Assembly (NCBI RefSeq): GCF_019059575.1 | Contig: NW_024882743.1 | Span: 1 to 64,000, forward strand | Direction: 5' to 3' | Source: Amphibalanus amphitrite | Lineage: Eukaryota > Arthropoda > Thecostraca > Balanomorpha > Balanidae | DNA: 64,000 nucleotides | Part shown: positions 38,421 to 53,997 of the stretch, piece by piece | Layout of the letters: each line of letters begins with the position of its first letter | Position numbering within the stretch: the first letter of the stretch is position 1 | Notes under the pieces: generated by a model | Seen by the model: the letters and a program-made list of their open reading frames with translations, nothing else | Told to the model about the DNA's origin: nothing | The model's database searches: none | Position numbers and translations under genes: made by a program

Positions 38421-39600
38421 TTTCATGGCGCGGCGAATAAAACGCTAGATATGATGCAGGAATCTAATCACCTACGCCTGTATATCAACATCTGATAGTC
38501 GGCAATAAGGCAGAGTAATATACCAGATACGATAACATAAACATAAATTTGCAAACAATGAATGAGAAATATAGTGCTCTCTAATCATATAGCTCAGAAA
38601 GGTATCATAGGTGCTATTTGGGAATATCAGCATGTAAATTTGCAGTTAAAAACTGATCCACCTCATAGTTTTAATGCGAAAATCATTGCCCTATGTACGG
38701 TACTCTGCACTGCGATATTGTTCATTTTCCCTACCTACATTGTATATACCTGACAGTAACTCCAGAGCATCGTTCCTAGCCAATGCAATGAATGGCATAC
38801 ACCTACTATGCAAAGTGGCATCCAAGGATCTACTCCTATTTGATGGAAATCTGCTGGGACGTGACAAACTACATTATTTTTTCTTTCATTTGACGACCTC
38901 CAGAGGAAATCAAACCATCAAAAAAGTTGGGATGCTATAAAGCGTAGCAATACAATCATTTTTATAAGAGTGAAAGATAATGAAATGGCTATGGTTAAGC
39001 GGATTTAATTATATAAATATTTTACCATCGTCTCATTAAAAGTTGATTAAAAGTTTCATAGGATTCGTTTTCGGAGTGGATAAATAATTTCGAAAGCAGT
39101 GACGATATTTTTGTCTTCTAATTTCCGCCAGAAAATATAACTTGCTAAACGGGCTTGATCTGCATATTGCCTTAGCTGGTGTCGGTGGAACTATTTTCAT
39201 AGCCAAAAGTTTCTGGGAGGGATAAATGAAATGTTTTCTGGCCTGTTAAGTTGTGCTATAAGCATATGTGCTAGACTGGTCAATAATGATTTAAAGCCGT
39301 GGGCTGCATCTTAGGGAAAAACCATGTCTTAAAAAACGATATCAAATACATCCAACCATCAATGCCCATTAAACATACCTACCAAAGAAACACCGGTGAA
39401 TAAAGTGCCCCCTGCACCTGCAAATCAAAATAATGCGAAATCCAGCACTCGTAACTCGTAAGTTTTTCATCACTATTGACTCAAATAAAATATTATATAG
39501 ACACTTGAATGCGAGACCCGGGTCCCGGGTGTTATGTCGTTTACCTTAAAGGAGAATATGACTGTGTTTGACGGCGAAGAAGTCGACCATTGCAGACGCT
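38421..39600. other. No supported gene
   Basis: AT-rich sequence with only short incidental frames. Confidence 0.5.
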
Positions 39601-40357
39601 GACAGAGGCACGTGACCTACTGATGGAGTTACTCACTCGTAACCCCTGGCGAAATGAGCCTCTCGGAAGTGATGCGTGACCTGACGCGTGCCGCTGAGTA
39701 CCGCCGGCCGACGCAGCCAGGCGAGAGCAGCTGCTGTCTGAATTTCAATGAGCTGCTCCTAATATGCTGCTGCGACACATTACACTGTGATATAGTGTGA
39801 CATTAGCAACGCCACCGTGGACGACAGGAGGGCGACGGGCCTGGGTAAAGGGGACGTCAGTATCATCCATAGATCCAGCGAGTGTTCTCTGTCCTTCTTT
39901 GGTCCGTGAATGCTGACACCGCAGACCCCTGGCCCCAGTGTCCCCAGCGCCACTGCCTTGTCCGTGCCAGCCCCGCGTGACTCGTGACTGAGAGGTCAGC
40001 CCAGTGTGACCGGCGGACCGCCACCGACCGCTGACCGCCCACCCCTGTTCCAGGTCCGGCCGCCGCCACCGCTCCGGAAGTGACGTCACCAACGTCGCCG
40101 CCGACGCGTCGGCGGTCATCGTCGCGCGAGCCGATACGGCGGCCGGCCACGGCCAGTCGCGGACGGCGCTCGGCCCGGTGCGTCGTACCTCGAGTCTTGG
40201 CGAGCTCCTTCGGCAGTGACACAGGCAGCCCGGCGAAACTGAAACAGCCGAGGGCAGTGACAAGGCCGACCGGGACTCCGGTTGTGAGAAATCGTGTAAG
40301 TGAGCGGTGACACTGCACGAGTGACTGCAGATACAACGCGAAAAAAACGAGACAATC
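39601..40357 (+). promoter_or_regulatory. Probable 5' region / 5' UTR of the GPCR gene
   Basis: GC rises steadily toward the receptor ATG. A perfect CRE (TGACGTCA) sits at 40081-40088, about 270 bp before the start codon. A donor-like word (CGT|GTAAGTGAGC) lies near 40295, so a spliced leader cannot be excluded. The antisense frame at 39745-40665 spans this region and the signal-peptide codons and is a shadow. Confidence 0.35.
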
Positions 40358-42271
40358 ATGCCTATCGGGACGGGCCCGCCGTTAGTGGTGGTCACGTTGC
40401 TGGCGATGATCGCGGGACTAATGTGTTCAGACACGGCCAGCGCCGCGGTGGCTGAGGACAGCGAGCTATACAACCGTCTGCGGAACCTGCTGAAGTCGGC
40501 CGGTCCGCTGCAGACGGCGCGCACCACCAACACCACGCCGCTGCCGCGAGCAGCGCTCGAGCGCATGTTCCGCATGTTCGTCAACGGCACCGTCGGCAAC
40601 GGCAGCGGCGACGAGCCGCTCGACTTCTCGGACCTGATCGACAGCCGCGGCGAGGCGAGCCGCACGGGCGTGGTGATCCTGGCCTACTCGGCCATCATCC
40701 TGGTGTCGCTGTTCGGCAACCTGCTCGTCTGCCAGGTGGTGGTGCGCAACAAGCGGCTGCACACGGTCACCAACACGTTCATTACCAACCTGGCCGTGTC
40801 CGACGTGCTCATGACGTGCCTCAACATCCCCTTCAACATCAGCCGCGTGCTGCTGGACGACTGGCCGTTCGGCGGCTTCATGTGCAGCGTGGTGCCGTAC
40901 GTGCAGGTGTGCGCCGTCTACGTCAGCGCCTTCACCATGGTGGCCATCGCGCTCGACCGCTACCAGGTGATTGTCAAGCCCCTGAAGCCGCGACTGGGGC
41001 CGCGACAGGGTGCCGCCATCATCGCCGTCATCTGGCTGCTGGCGGCCGTCATCTCGCTGCCGCACGCCGTCTACAACGAGGTGGTGACCGTGTTCACGTT
41101 CCGCGCGCTCTCGCGCTGCCAGACGCGCTACCCGCGTCCGTCGCGCGACTTCCGCAAGTGGCTGACGCTGCTGACCAGCCTGACGCAGTACTACGTGCCG
41201 CTGACCATCACTGGCGTGGCCTACTCCATCATCACGCGCAAGGTGTGGAGCCGCGTGGTGCTCGGAGCCGCCACCGAGGAGCAGATGGTCTACCAGGCGC
41301 GCGCCAAGCGCAAGACCATCAAGATGCTGATGGTGGTCGTGGTTCTCTTCGCTATCTGCTGGATGCCGCTCAATCTCTACCATCTGATCGTCGATTTCAG
41401 CCAGAGCACCAGTCCGACGCGGCACAACTCGACGCTGTTCTTCTTCTGCCACTGGCTGGCGATGTCCAACGTCTGCTACAACCCGTTCATCTACTGCTGG
41501 CTCAACGAACACTTCCGCGCCGGCGCGCTCTCCTGGTTCAAGTGCCTGGCGCGCCGATCATCCAAGGTGCATCCAGCCATTGAAATCAACGGCATCCTGG
41601 TGCAGACGTCACGGCGGCGCGGCGGCGACTCGACGCCCAACACCATGTCGAGCAGCCTGCGCGCCGACTCTGTGCGCCGCCAGGCGCCCGGTCGGCAGCA
41701 CGAGGTCACACTCAACGGCTACGTGGAGATCCGCAGCCGGCGCGTGCTGGCCTCGCTGCTGGCGTCGGGCCGCGTGTCCACCGAGCCGGAGCCGCTGGCC
41801 GCCGCGCCAGACTCCCCGGGAGAGCCGCGCGAGAGCGGCTTCCCACTGCTGCCGCGCCTCTGCGAGCAGGGCAAGGCAGACGCGTACGACGTCATCTGCC
41901 GCAACATCGAGATCGTCTACCGCAAGAAGGAAGGAAACGGGACGGTGCGCGGCGGCCGGACCGAGCCGATTCCCTCCACAGACCAGTTCAACGTCAGTAT
42001 ATTCGCCGGCGGCGAGACGCCCGCCGCTGCGACTGGCGGCGCCGACAGGGAGCCGGAGGACAGTGACATGGTGCAGCCGGTCTCGGAGCGGGTGTACCGC
42101 GGCCAGCTGACGGGCCTGCTCCGGAAACAGGTGCTCAACGGGGACGGCGGCGGAGGCAGCAGCGGCGGGCGCAGGCTCCGCGAGACCAGCTTCGCGCTGG
42201 GCGACCCCGGCCGGACGCGGAGGTCGCCCAGCCGGCGAAACTCATCCACCCGCTCCCGACGATCGGTCTGA
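40358..42271 (+). CDS. Rhodopsin-class neuropeptide GPCR, GPR83-like
   Basis: Single-exon receptor of 637 residues. Residues 1-29 form a signal peptide (hydrophobic LVVVTLLAMIAGLM, then small residues), which fixes the ATG. The ectodomain has N-glycosylation sites at N58, N76 and N81. TM1 lies at about 104-128 (GNLLV), and TM2 contains NLAVSD. C176 and C254 can form the canonical disulfide. TM3 ends in DRY (200-202), TM6 carries CWMP (334-337) and TM7 carries NPFIY (375-379). The run TIKMLMVVVVLFAICWMPLN and the phrases LKPR and CHWLAMSNVCYNPFIYCWLN strongly recall vertebrate GPR83 and the arthropod proteins annotated as GPR83-like or prolactin-releasing-peptide-receptor-like; mammalian GPR83 is a reported receptor for the proSAAS peptide PEN. 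The cytoplasmic tail is unusually long (about 240 residues), Arg/Ser/Gly-rich and probably disordered. GC-rich third positions create large antisense shadow frames. NPY- or tachykinin-type receptors are the main alternative. Confidence 0.93.
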   Translation: MPIGTGPPLVVVTLLAMIAGLMCSDTASAAVAEDSELYNRLRNLLKSAGPLQTARTTNTTPLPRAALERMFRMFVNGTVGNGSGDEPLDFSDLIDSRGEASRTGVVILAYSAIILVSLFGNLLVCQVVVRNKRLHTVTNTFITNLAVSDVLMTCLNIPFNISRVLLDDWPFGGFMCSVVPYVQVCAVYVSAFTMVAIALDRYQVIVKPLKPRLGPRQGAAIIAVIWLLAAVISLPHAVYNEVVTVFTFRALSRCQTRYPRPSRDFRKWLTLLTSLTQYYVPLTITGVAYSIITRKVWSRVVLGAATEEQMVYQARAKRKTIKMLMVVVVLFAICWMPLNLYHLIVDFSQSTSPTRHNSTLFFFCHWLAMSNVCYNPFIYCWLNEHFRAGALSWFKCLARRSSKVHPAIEINGILVQTSRRRGGDSTPNTMSSSLRADSVRRQAPGRQHEVTLNGYVEIRSRRVLASLLASGRVSTEPEPLAAAPDSPGEPRESGFPLLPRLCEQGKADAYDVICRNIEIVYRKKEGNGTVRGGRTEPIPSTDQFNVSIFAGGETPAAATGGADREPEDSDMVQPVSERVYRGQLTGLLRKQVLNGDGGGGSSGGRRLRETSFALGDPGRTRRSPSRRNSSTRSRRSV

Positions 42272-46699
<4,428 letters not shown>

Positions 46700-46727
46700 T
46701 TACGTTTGCATATTTTTGCAAACGTAA
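46700..46727. repeat. Perfect 11 bp stem-loop
   Basis: TTACGTTTGCA and TGCAAACGTAA face each other across a 6-base loop (TATTTT). It is followed by A-rich sequence. It may be a transposon end or an isolated hairpin; no partner copy was found. Confidence 0.6.
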
Positions 46728-46734
46728 AAAGAAA

Positions 46735-47560
46735 TTTTTTAACGATTTTATTGTTACAGGGTGCATGAAACTAATAACCTTTTAATGTATATAGCCTAAT
46801 GTCAGGTCAATTTTAAACCTCTATAGAAGAAGTAAATGGTAGAAATGCAAAGTCGCTTTTTCATATAAGCTTCAAATCCTCGAACTCCATTTAAGGCTAA
46901 TGTCAATCTTGAATCGTGAATTGGAAAACTATATACACTCGTGACCTAACCTAAAAAGCATTTGGTCATGTTCGGCGATTAAGCGTCGGCTACGCTACGA
47001 CAGAACCTTTTGCACATTGGGCGAATTCCTTGTAACAAAACGGTTTGACTAATATGCAGCATGATCTTTTCCAGTCAAATCATGACCCTCGCTTTTGGTC
47101 AAATTTTCATGTTGACCTTTAAGGTCAAATCAGCATTCATTTCGCGCGTCTCAATGAGAAAAAAGACGTAGGCGATGGAAATAAGAGCCAATGTCGCGAA
47201 AAGTTTCATGTGAAAATCTACATATTTGTCGAACAAAACGCTTATTATGTCAACAGTCAAAACAATCGATACGACCAGGGGGTTACGGTTCTATGCTGCC
47301 ACATAGGGAGGGCTCAGGAGACAGATGACGTCATGGGGTGTCAAGGTTTTGTCGATTTTTAAGACTTTGCTGTGCTGTAAATTTTCTTGTTTAGGCTCTA
47401 AGGGAGCCTAAAGGTTAATGTCAAACTGCCTTAGAGGATACAATCCTCGAAGATAAATATTAGCGAAGATTGGTAGATACCCGCTGACGTCATCTGTCAA
47501 GGTCACCGATGTAAACAAACGGCTAACCGTTCTACCTCCTATATACGGCCTTGGATACGA
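46735..47560. repeat. Repeat-like DNA with CRE and GGTCA motifs
   Basis: TGACGTCA at 47326-47333 and 47485-47492 is accompanied by several AGGTCA/TGACCT words (for example AAGGTCACC just after the second CRE). A similar phrase (AATGTCAA preceded by a TTAAGGCT or AAAGGTT variant) occurs at about 46892 and 47412. The texture matches the repeats at 1.9-2.4 and 58.2-58.6 kb. Ends were not found. Confidence 0.35.
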
Positions 47561-47944
47561 CTATGTGTCATTTCTTCTACTTTCATACAACAGGGAATAG
47601 TTGTCATGGGCACTGTCGCTTTGGTCCCTCAAAAAGATAACTGAAAATAAATATACCTCTTTGAGTACAAGAAGTCAAATCACTGCCTAGATACTACACA
47701 TATACATATAATAAACATCTGCACACATTATTGTCCAGGTAAATATATCGATGACTGCTCACAGTTTGATAGAACATTCAGGCATGTCATTGGCTCGCGC
47801 CATAAAACACTATTTATCCCATTGTCAGACGCCCAACGCCCGCCTTAATCACAACAGCTCTTATGTCAACAAACTAAGCACCCCTCCCCTACCCGGTCCG
47901 CAGTGTGGAGTGAGCACCTTTTGACGCTACACAGCGCACGGCAC
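47561..47944 (-). other. 3' flank of the minus-strand gene
   Basis: AT-rich sequence downstream of the stop codon at 47945-47947, presumably 3' UTR. I did not find an unambiguous AATAAA on the minus strand near the stop. Confidence 0.35.
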
Positions 47945-49496
47945 TCAGCAGAAGGCGCAGACGAACAGCGAGCAGAGTGCAGCCACGATGAACACGGCTA
48001 CGATCCAGCCGCGCGAATGGCAGCTCGACCTGACCGCGTAGTGTTCGCTCCAGACCGCCTCGCTGGCGTTCTTACCGACCGGGTACTCGAGCACCACGCT
48101 GTCGCCCGACCAGAAACTCAGCGGTACCGTGCACGAGGTGCTGTTGAAGCACAGCCGGTCCGCCGTACGCACGTCGTACACCGTCTTCTCCAGCATCACG
48201 TCGAAGAAGACGTCGACGGGCAGCATCTCGTTCTCGCTGGAGAAGACCAGGTAGTAGTAGTCGTCGCCGATAACCTGCACGGTCAGCTGGTCGGAGGCCG
48301 AGTCGCCGCCTCCCGAGCAGACCGCCGACGCGCGCAGCGGCTGGTTGACGATGACCCCTTCGCAGCTGAGCAGCGCCTCCTCGCTGCTGGAGAAGGACGA
48401 CACCATCTCGCTGTGCGAGGTCTCCTTCTGCGGCATCGTCTGGTTGACGCGTCCCCGGTGGCCGTTGTAGGTGAGCGGGATGAGCCGGCCCGCCATGGGA
48501 GACTCAGTAGTGCCTTCCTCGGGCTCCGGCGCCACCGTCGACGTCTGATTAATGACAATCGCCTGTCGTCGTCTCCTCCTCCTCCTGGTCGACTCCTGGA
48601 TTTTGCGCTCAATGACGGCGTTCGTGAGAGGTGTGTAGAACTCCTTCGCTGCCACCGGCCGGTTGCCTTCTCTGGGGTTCTGCTGCGCGGGCCCCACAGA
48701 CGAGTACGGGGACGGCGCCGTACTGTCGTGGCCGTGAGCGGAGGGAGCAGTCTCGTTCTCCTCTTCGTCGTCATCTCGCAGCTTCTCCTCAATCTCCTCG
48801 ATCTCCTCGTCCCTCTGGACCAGCTGTGTTTCGGCGTAAGACGTTTTCACCGGGTTGGGTGTCCCGCTCTGAGACCTCTCTGGCGCCCTCCAGCCGCCCC
48901 TTTCCGGCTGCTCCAGCACTATTCCCGAGGGTCTCCCGGTCGGCGCCCTCTCTGTTATGGAGGGTGATCTCCAGCCCGAGTCTCCCGCCTGGTGCGCCGC
49001 CACTGGTGCAGAGGAGGTCCTCGCACCATGCACCCTCTCCGGTGCTGAGGACACCATCCTCACAGACTCGCCAGCCTGTTCCGGGGTTACTGTCGGAGAA
49101 CTGGAGCCCTGTGTCCTCTCGGATGTTTCTGACGTCCTCCAAACAACTCTCCCAGCGTGTTCCGCCGTCGGCTCTTCTGGGAGAGTCGGCATCAGACGAG
49201 CTTCTTGGGCGCGAGTCGCCGTGGTCGGCGTTACCTCCAGGGTGTTCTCGGTCCTGCGCGGTGCCTGCGGCGGCCGGACGGACACCCCCGGGGCCCCGCG
49301 GCCCGGCGGCCGGTGGTGTTTGAGGAACTCTCGCCACTGGCGGCGCACCGGGTCCAGTTCGGCCTCGTCCATGTCGTCGTCCTCCTGCTCGTCCTCCTCA
49401 CTGCTTTCCTCCTCCACGGAGTCGAGCTGACCCACCCAGACGCACTCGTTGAGCGCGCGCCAGCCGTGCACTACGAGCAGACTGGTGCCCGGCCAC
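47945..49496 (-). CDS. Terminal exon of a type I membrane protein, APD1-4/DUF4793-like ectodomain
   Basis: The acceptor TTTCTGCTCGCCAG ends at 49497. The exon begins with one base that completes an Arg codon with the two bases left by exon 62913-63094. The reading then runs WPGTSLLVVHGWRALNECVW, an acidic Glu/Asp stretch, about 300 residues of Ser/Thr/Pro/Arg-rich sequence with roughly four degenerate 28-residue repeats, a run of seven Arg, and a compact end domain. Counting residues from the valine codon at 49471, YYYLVFSSENEM starts near 405, followed by C-x5-C and SFWSGDSVVLEYP. A final hydrophobic helix (488-508) ends at the stop, leaving no cytoplasmic tail. N-glycosylation sites NST and NAS are present. 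The YYxxF-S-x-N-E and SFWS phrases recall the DUF4792/DUF4793 pair of plant APD1-4 ligases and uncharacterised animal membrane proteins, though no RING is present here. Family name is from memory and moderate; the coding call is strong. Confidence 0.8.
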
Positions 49497-49699
49497 CTGG
49501 CGAGCAGAAAGGCAACTACGTCACTACAGGCTACCAGCAGAGGGCGCAGCCAGAACTACGTCCCACACTACCTTAGGGAGGAACTAGCAACACTAGGGCA
49601 ACTACTAAACAAAACAGAGGCAAGCCGCACTACATCAGATGAAAACTACGCCACGCTGAAATACCCAGTGAACAAATCTTTTTTATAGAATAAGCTTGA

Positions 49700-50012
49700 A
49701 TGTTTGAATGCACGGATTGACAGAGCCCAAGCGCACACTAAGTAGAGCTTGTTGCGTAGGCCTCGACCCCCGCCATCCGATCGGACAAAGCCGGGTAACG
49801 GGAGAATTTACAAGTCAATGTGAAGCGTGCACATCAAAGCTAACCGCGGTCTGCTATCCTCAACCGAACTTAATTGGCCGCAGGTCCTCCCACCAACTGC
49901 AGACCATCCCGTCAGGAGTCTCACTCTCAATATTCCGAGCGCCGGAACGACTCGAACCCGGGCTTTCCCCACCGTTAGTCCAATGCTCTAGTACCAACTG
50001 AGGTACGGGTCA
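49700..50012 (-). mobile_element. tRNA-derived SINE
   Basis: On the minus strand, an A-box-like segment (TACCTCAGTTGGTA, 49992-50005) is followed about 35 bases later by a B box (GGTTCGAGTC, 49949-49958), in tRNA-like spacing. An imperfect anticodon stem (CATTG/CGGTG) with a 6-base loop lies between, so it is not a functional tRNA. Downstream non-tRNA sequence continues toward 49700. The lower boundary is uncertain and no duplication was identified. Confidence 0.55.
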
Positions 50013-50491
50013 GGCATGTAACCTGGTTACCAAAGATGCCTTCATGTCAATGCAGCCATAGTTTCGTAAACCGTCAGACAGGGCATGTGGTAGACTGGAA
50101 GAGCTATCCGCCAAACGATTTACGAGAAATTCTCATTTGACGTAGCGACAACGAAAGAACTACATCAGAGAAAGCCATCTGGCGTACGAAGTAGGACAGT
50201 TCTGAGAGACATCAAGCTACTATTAGTGTCAGGCAGCTTACTAAGTGAAAGGCAGGAGCGCGGCAATGTCGAGTAGCAGAGTTGTGTGTATAGCACGGGC
50301 TGCAAGCAGAGCACATGGTTGACGATTGGATAACAGCGGTTTTGATCCATCATGACCACAGCGCAATGCGCGGCGGTGTGAGTCGTCAAGACCCAGTGAA
50401 CTGAAAAAAAACATCCTCGAATCTGCGTTTGGTAGCAGCCTGTAAAACGACGCCAGTCGCCACCTCATTTTGAAATTAAAATTCAAAGATA

Positions 50492-50813
50492 CACCGTTCC
50501 GTGCTTCTATCCTCAGGATACAGAAATCCTTCTCCTCCACGCCGCAACCCCCTCCGGGCTGGACAGGCAACTTTATCTCATGCGGGCTGCTCCCTTGGAG
50601 CGGCACCGCTGCTCCCGAGGGAGCGCACCCCGTAGCCGGGTGCAGTGAGTGCCTTGGGGCTGGGTGGCCTGTCCTCTGGACGGGCTCAGCCCCGGCGACT
50701 CACTAGGGTGCCTGCCCAGACCAATGTCTCTCCCTATATCCTATCATCCTCCCGGCTCTGAAATGGTCTCATTGGACCGAAAGGGCCTAACCCAACAAAA
50801 CAAACAAACAAAC
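50492..50813 (+). mobile_element. Short retroposon with (CAAA)n tail and 13 bp duplication
   Basis: A 322 bp insert ending in CAAAACAAACAAACAAAC is flanked by the 13 bp direct repeat AAATTCAAAGATA (50479-50491 and 50814-50826). That pattern indicates target-primed insertion of a SINE or a 5'-truncated LINE. The body is GC-rich with an internal inverted motif (CCCTTGGAGC...GCTCCCGAGGG). No clear A or B box, so a LINE 3' end is an alternative. Confidence 0.85.
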
Positions 50814-52663
50814 AAATTCAAAGATAGGATACGTTTCCTTTTAACTACTAAACAGCGACATTGTATTCATTTAATTTACAGGAGTGTGATCAATACAAAA
50901 CGAGTTATTCCAGGACAGTTGCGAACACCACCACTGTGGCTGTACATTAATAACACAGATGTGGACACCAGCCGGTCCAGCCCTCATCAACTCATCATGA
51001 GCTCGACATTATTTCGTGGACATATTGATACGGAATACACTACGCAGTGCACGTAACTTACATGCATTGCAAGCGTGCATGATCAATATTCGTGCCAGCA
51101 TCGTTACTTTTAGCACGTTCGCGCAGACATTACAGTAATTTGCAGCCGTATTGCATTGTCTCTTCATGATGTCAGTCTGCTCCTACAATATAATGCATGG
51201 AACGAATTCCATCGACTGGAGCTGCAAACGGCTAAATTCCACCGTCATATGGCATAGCTGCAGCACCGGTCAGATTTGTACGAGCTCGGTGAAACGGGTT
51301 CCATTCCTGTATTGCCGTTCTCAAGCCATCCTAGCCGATACTGATCCAGCAATAGTATTGTCAGTGGGTCACTACATTGTCCGTGGACTGCAGACAGTCA
51401 TATCAGCTGCATCCCGAGTCTGACATATCGCACAGCGAGATAATTCCGAAATGTATCCCGTGGTTGAAACGACTGATTCTAAATCGAAGGGGATATCACG
51501 GTTGGTAATAGCGATTGCATATCATATGAGCTTAGAAAACCGTATGTGACAGGGGCACTTCTCCATATGTGAGAAGTGAACGTTGAAATAGGTGTTGCGT
51601 GTTTTAAATTGTTCTTTCCTAATGGATAAAAAATCCAAACATATCAGCCAGCCTCCATCATATATGTGTAAATGCCTCAGTGTGATAAGAATAAGATATT
51701 TCAGTAACCGTTTAGACTGAACATGAATCTTTCACAGGCATTAGCGGACATGTCTGATGCACCACATCATATCAAAGTTAACATTTGATGATCACGTGTA
51801 CATGTTTTTGTAAAAGTCCATGGTTCATCATGAATCATGATCAACTTTCTAAGTCGTCATGAAAGATTTACCCCACCTGCGCACTGAATGGAGACCGTTA
51901 ACTTTTCTCTAAATCTACTCGACGCAATGAATATGTTACCAGGGCGGTATCACTAGTCCACATAAGTCTTTCGGAGCAATAGTAACGTTATATCGCTCGG
52001 CAGAAGTAAAGGTCAGGTTTTGGTCACTGTCGTTTCGAGTGCTGGACATCCCGGTTACCTACTGCCGTTGCAATACACCTACACCAGGCTGGTGCAACAG
52101 ACTGACTGGATTTGACCGATTTAGCCCGTATGTATGATCATTATTAATCACACAATATGCAGATTGCAGAGGTAGCAATCAGAGCCTAGTGGAAAGGAGA
52201 GAGTGTACTACAAATACTCAACTAGACATTTGCATGGCCATGAAATATCAATAATATCAGCACCTAAATGCTGAATTCCCGCTTTCAAATAGCATCCATA
52301 TCTGACCATAAGCGAATAGATCATTGACATTACTTAATATTTCAATTGACTTGCATCTTTTGAGCACCTAGTCCGAACCGCATTCCCGAGAGTAGCTCGG
52401 ACCTCTGCAGGCCTGTGCCTGGGCGAGCTGTGCCGGTCGATAGGAACACGTGCCGTCAGGGACTCAGGGGACGCCTCGCCCACGGGGACTGCTGCAAAAG
52501 CCACCACATCACGAGTTGAGTTTTGTGGAGTGTGAAACTGACTACATGCATCCTTCATGGTAAGTTTGGAATAGGCGCTGTTCGGTGAGCTAAGCTTAGA
52601 GAAAGACAGCTTGGATTTCAAGACTGTTCTTAGTTCCTACAATAGTTTGTCTCCGTGGCTATA

Positions 52664-52684
52664 TAGGTTAGGTTAGGTTAGGTT
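52664..52684. repeat. Short TTAGG run
   Basis: Four tandem copies of TAGGT. This is the arthropod telomere unit, but a run this short is common inside chromosomes. Confidence 0.6.
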
Positions 52685-53503
52685 CCTCGCTGCTACATCC
52701 CATCCTATGACGCAAGCAAGACTTATGCCTATTCCGCTCACAAATCACATTGCATTCTGCAAATACTTTGGTAGTTGCAGTTGGGCAGGTTGCCCATAAA
52801 ATATTTAAACTTTGCAACTAAAATATTGAATTAAAAAAAAGCCGTTAGCTATTATCATTGGCTTGATGGGGCGAATTGGCAGGACTTTAGTTAAGTACGT
52901 GGAACGCCAGAAACATGTCTGTTACAGAAGTCCTTGCATTTAAAACCGCTTTCATCTGGTTTCGGTATAATCCTCAAACCGACTGTCCAGGCGGACTCCG
53001 TGATCCTCAGCCCCGTCAGCCCATCCCCGGACAGTTTTTATACCGCGGCATTTCCCCGCGCGGCTCCACAAAGAGAGCTCGGTCAGAGGTCTACCTGCGC
53101 ACGTGCCTCAGTCTGACGTCTCCCTCCGGGCACAACAGAGGGCAGGAGCGTAGGGGGAGGGTGATCCCCCTGAACTGTTTGTAAGTACAACTCTCCGAGA
53201 CGACAGCATCATAGCTCAGACGACCACCCTCACACAGCCACCGTCCAAGTCGACGGCAGTAAAACTTCAAAGCAGTGAGCGTGTCCGGAAAATAAAATAA
53301 ACCAACACAACGGAATTTATTCCCGGCAGGATAATAGTTTACGAGCTCAACCACAGTTAGAATAAAAGACAAATGAGAGAAGAAAGTTCCAAAATGAAGA
53401 CTATTACAACACGACTTGTTTGAGATTACAAAGCAGCTACACGTAAAATAAATGTGTTATTCATGCGGTGAGTGGACAATTTTGATTTGAATACTTTGTT
53501 CAG

Positions 53504-53997
53504 TATTTAGGAACCAATTCTTCGACACCAGTAATGCGTATATTGATTCGGTAGCTTTCGGAAGCTTCTGCTCCCTTCGTCAGCCGTGCTTTAAAATGCA
53601 TTGAAATACAAGACAATACGTCTCAAACGTCTCAAACACCTACCAAAATACATACCACCACGAGGAAAAGTTGTAGCCGTACGTCTAAAGCACAGATGCA
53701 CAAAATAATCATACGAATACACCATAACTGAGCGTGAGCACACATTACATGAAAGAAACCAATATTTGAAAGTTACCTCACACTGACTTCTCTTTTGACC
53801 AACATTCCATAACACATATTAATGAACTAAGACGTAATCGTCCGTAACATTCGTGCCAAACTTTCGGCAGTCATCGTAAGTTCATGATCGTAACAACCGA
53901 GATCGAGACAATTAATCGGAGGTAGTCGTAAGTTCGTAATCGTTTTACAATCGCAGACGCACAAGCTCGCATATTCGCTCTAATAATCACATACAAC
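53504..53997 (-). repeat. Left terminal inverted repeat of the Penelope-like element
   Basis: A 494 bp inverted copy of 58971-59440, identical over long stretches. Differences include a 24 bp segment near 53930-53955 present only here and scattered substitutions. A 74-codon frame (53591-53815, minus) is mirrored by one at 59129-59353 (plus) solely because the DNA is duplicated; I do not claim it as a gene. Penelope-type terminal repeats in inverted orientation are known. Confidence 0.9.

Noticed and set aside
39745-40665. 306-codon minus-strand frame before the GPCR
   Set aside because: Spans the receptor's upstream region and signal peptide antisense; no recognisable motif and no splice or promoter support.
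40466-41512. 348-codon minus-strand frame opposite the GPCR
   Set aside because: Runs antisense through all seven transmembrane codons; His/Arg/Asp/Val-rich composition mirrors GC-rich third positions of the receptor. No independent domain.
40816-41583. 255-codon plus-strand frame overlapping the GPCR in another frame
   Set aside because: Ala/Arg/His/Pro-rich shadow of the receptor with no domain.
48631-49576. Plus-strand frames opposite the membrane-protein exon
   Set aside because: Antisense shadows of a GC-rich coding exon; the minus strand alone has splice sites, conserved motifs and a terminal membrane helix.
52664-52684. Internal telomere or fusion point
   Set aside because: Four TTAGG units are too few to imply a former chromosome end.
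53591-53815. 74-codon protein duplicated at 59129-59353
   Set aside because: The duplication is the Penelope terminal repeat; no domain and no reason to expect translation.
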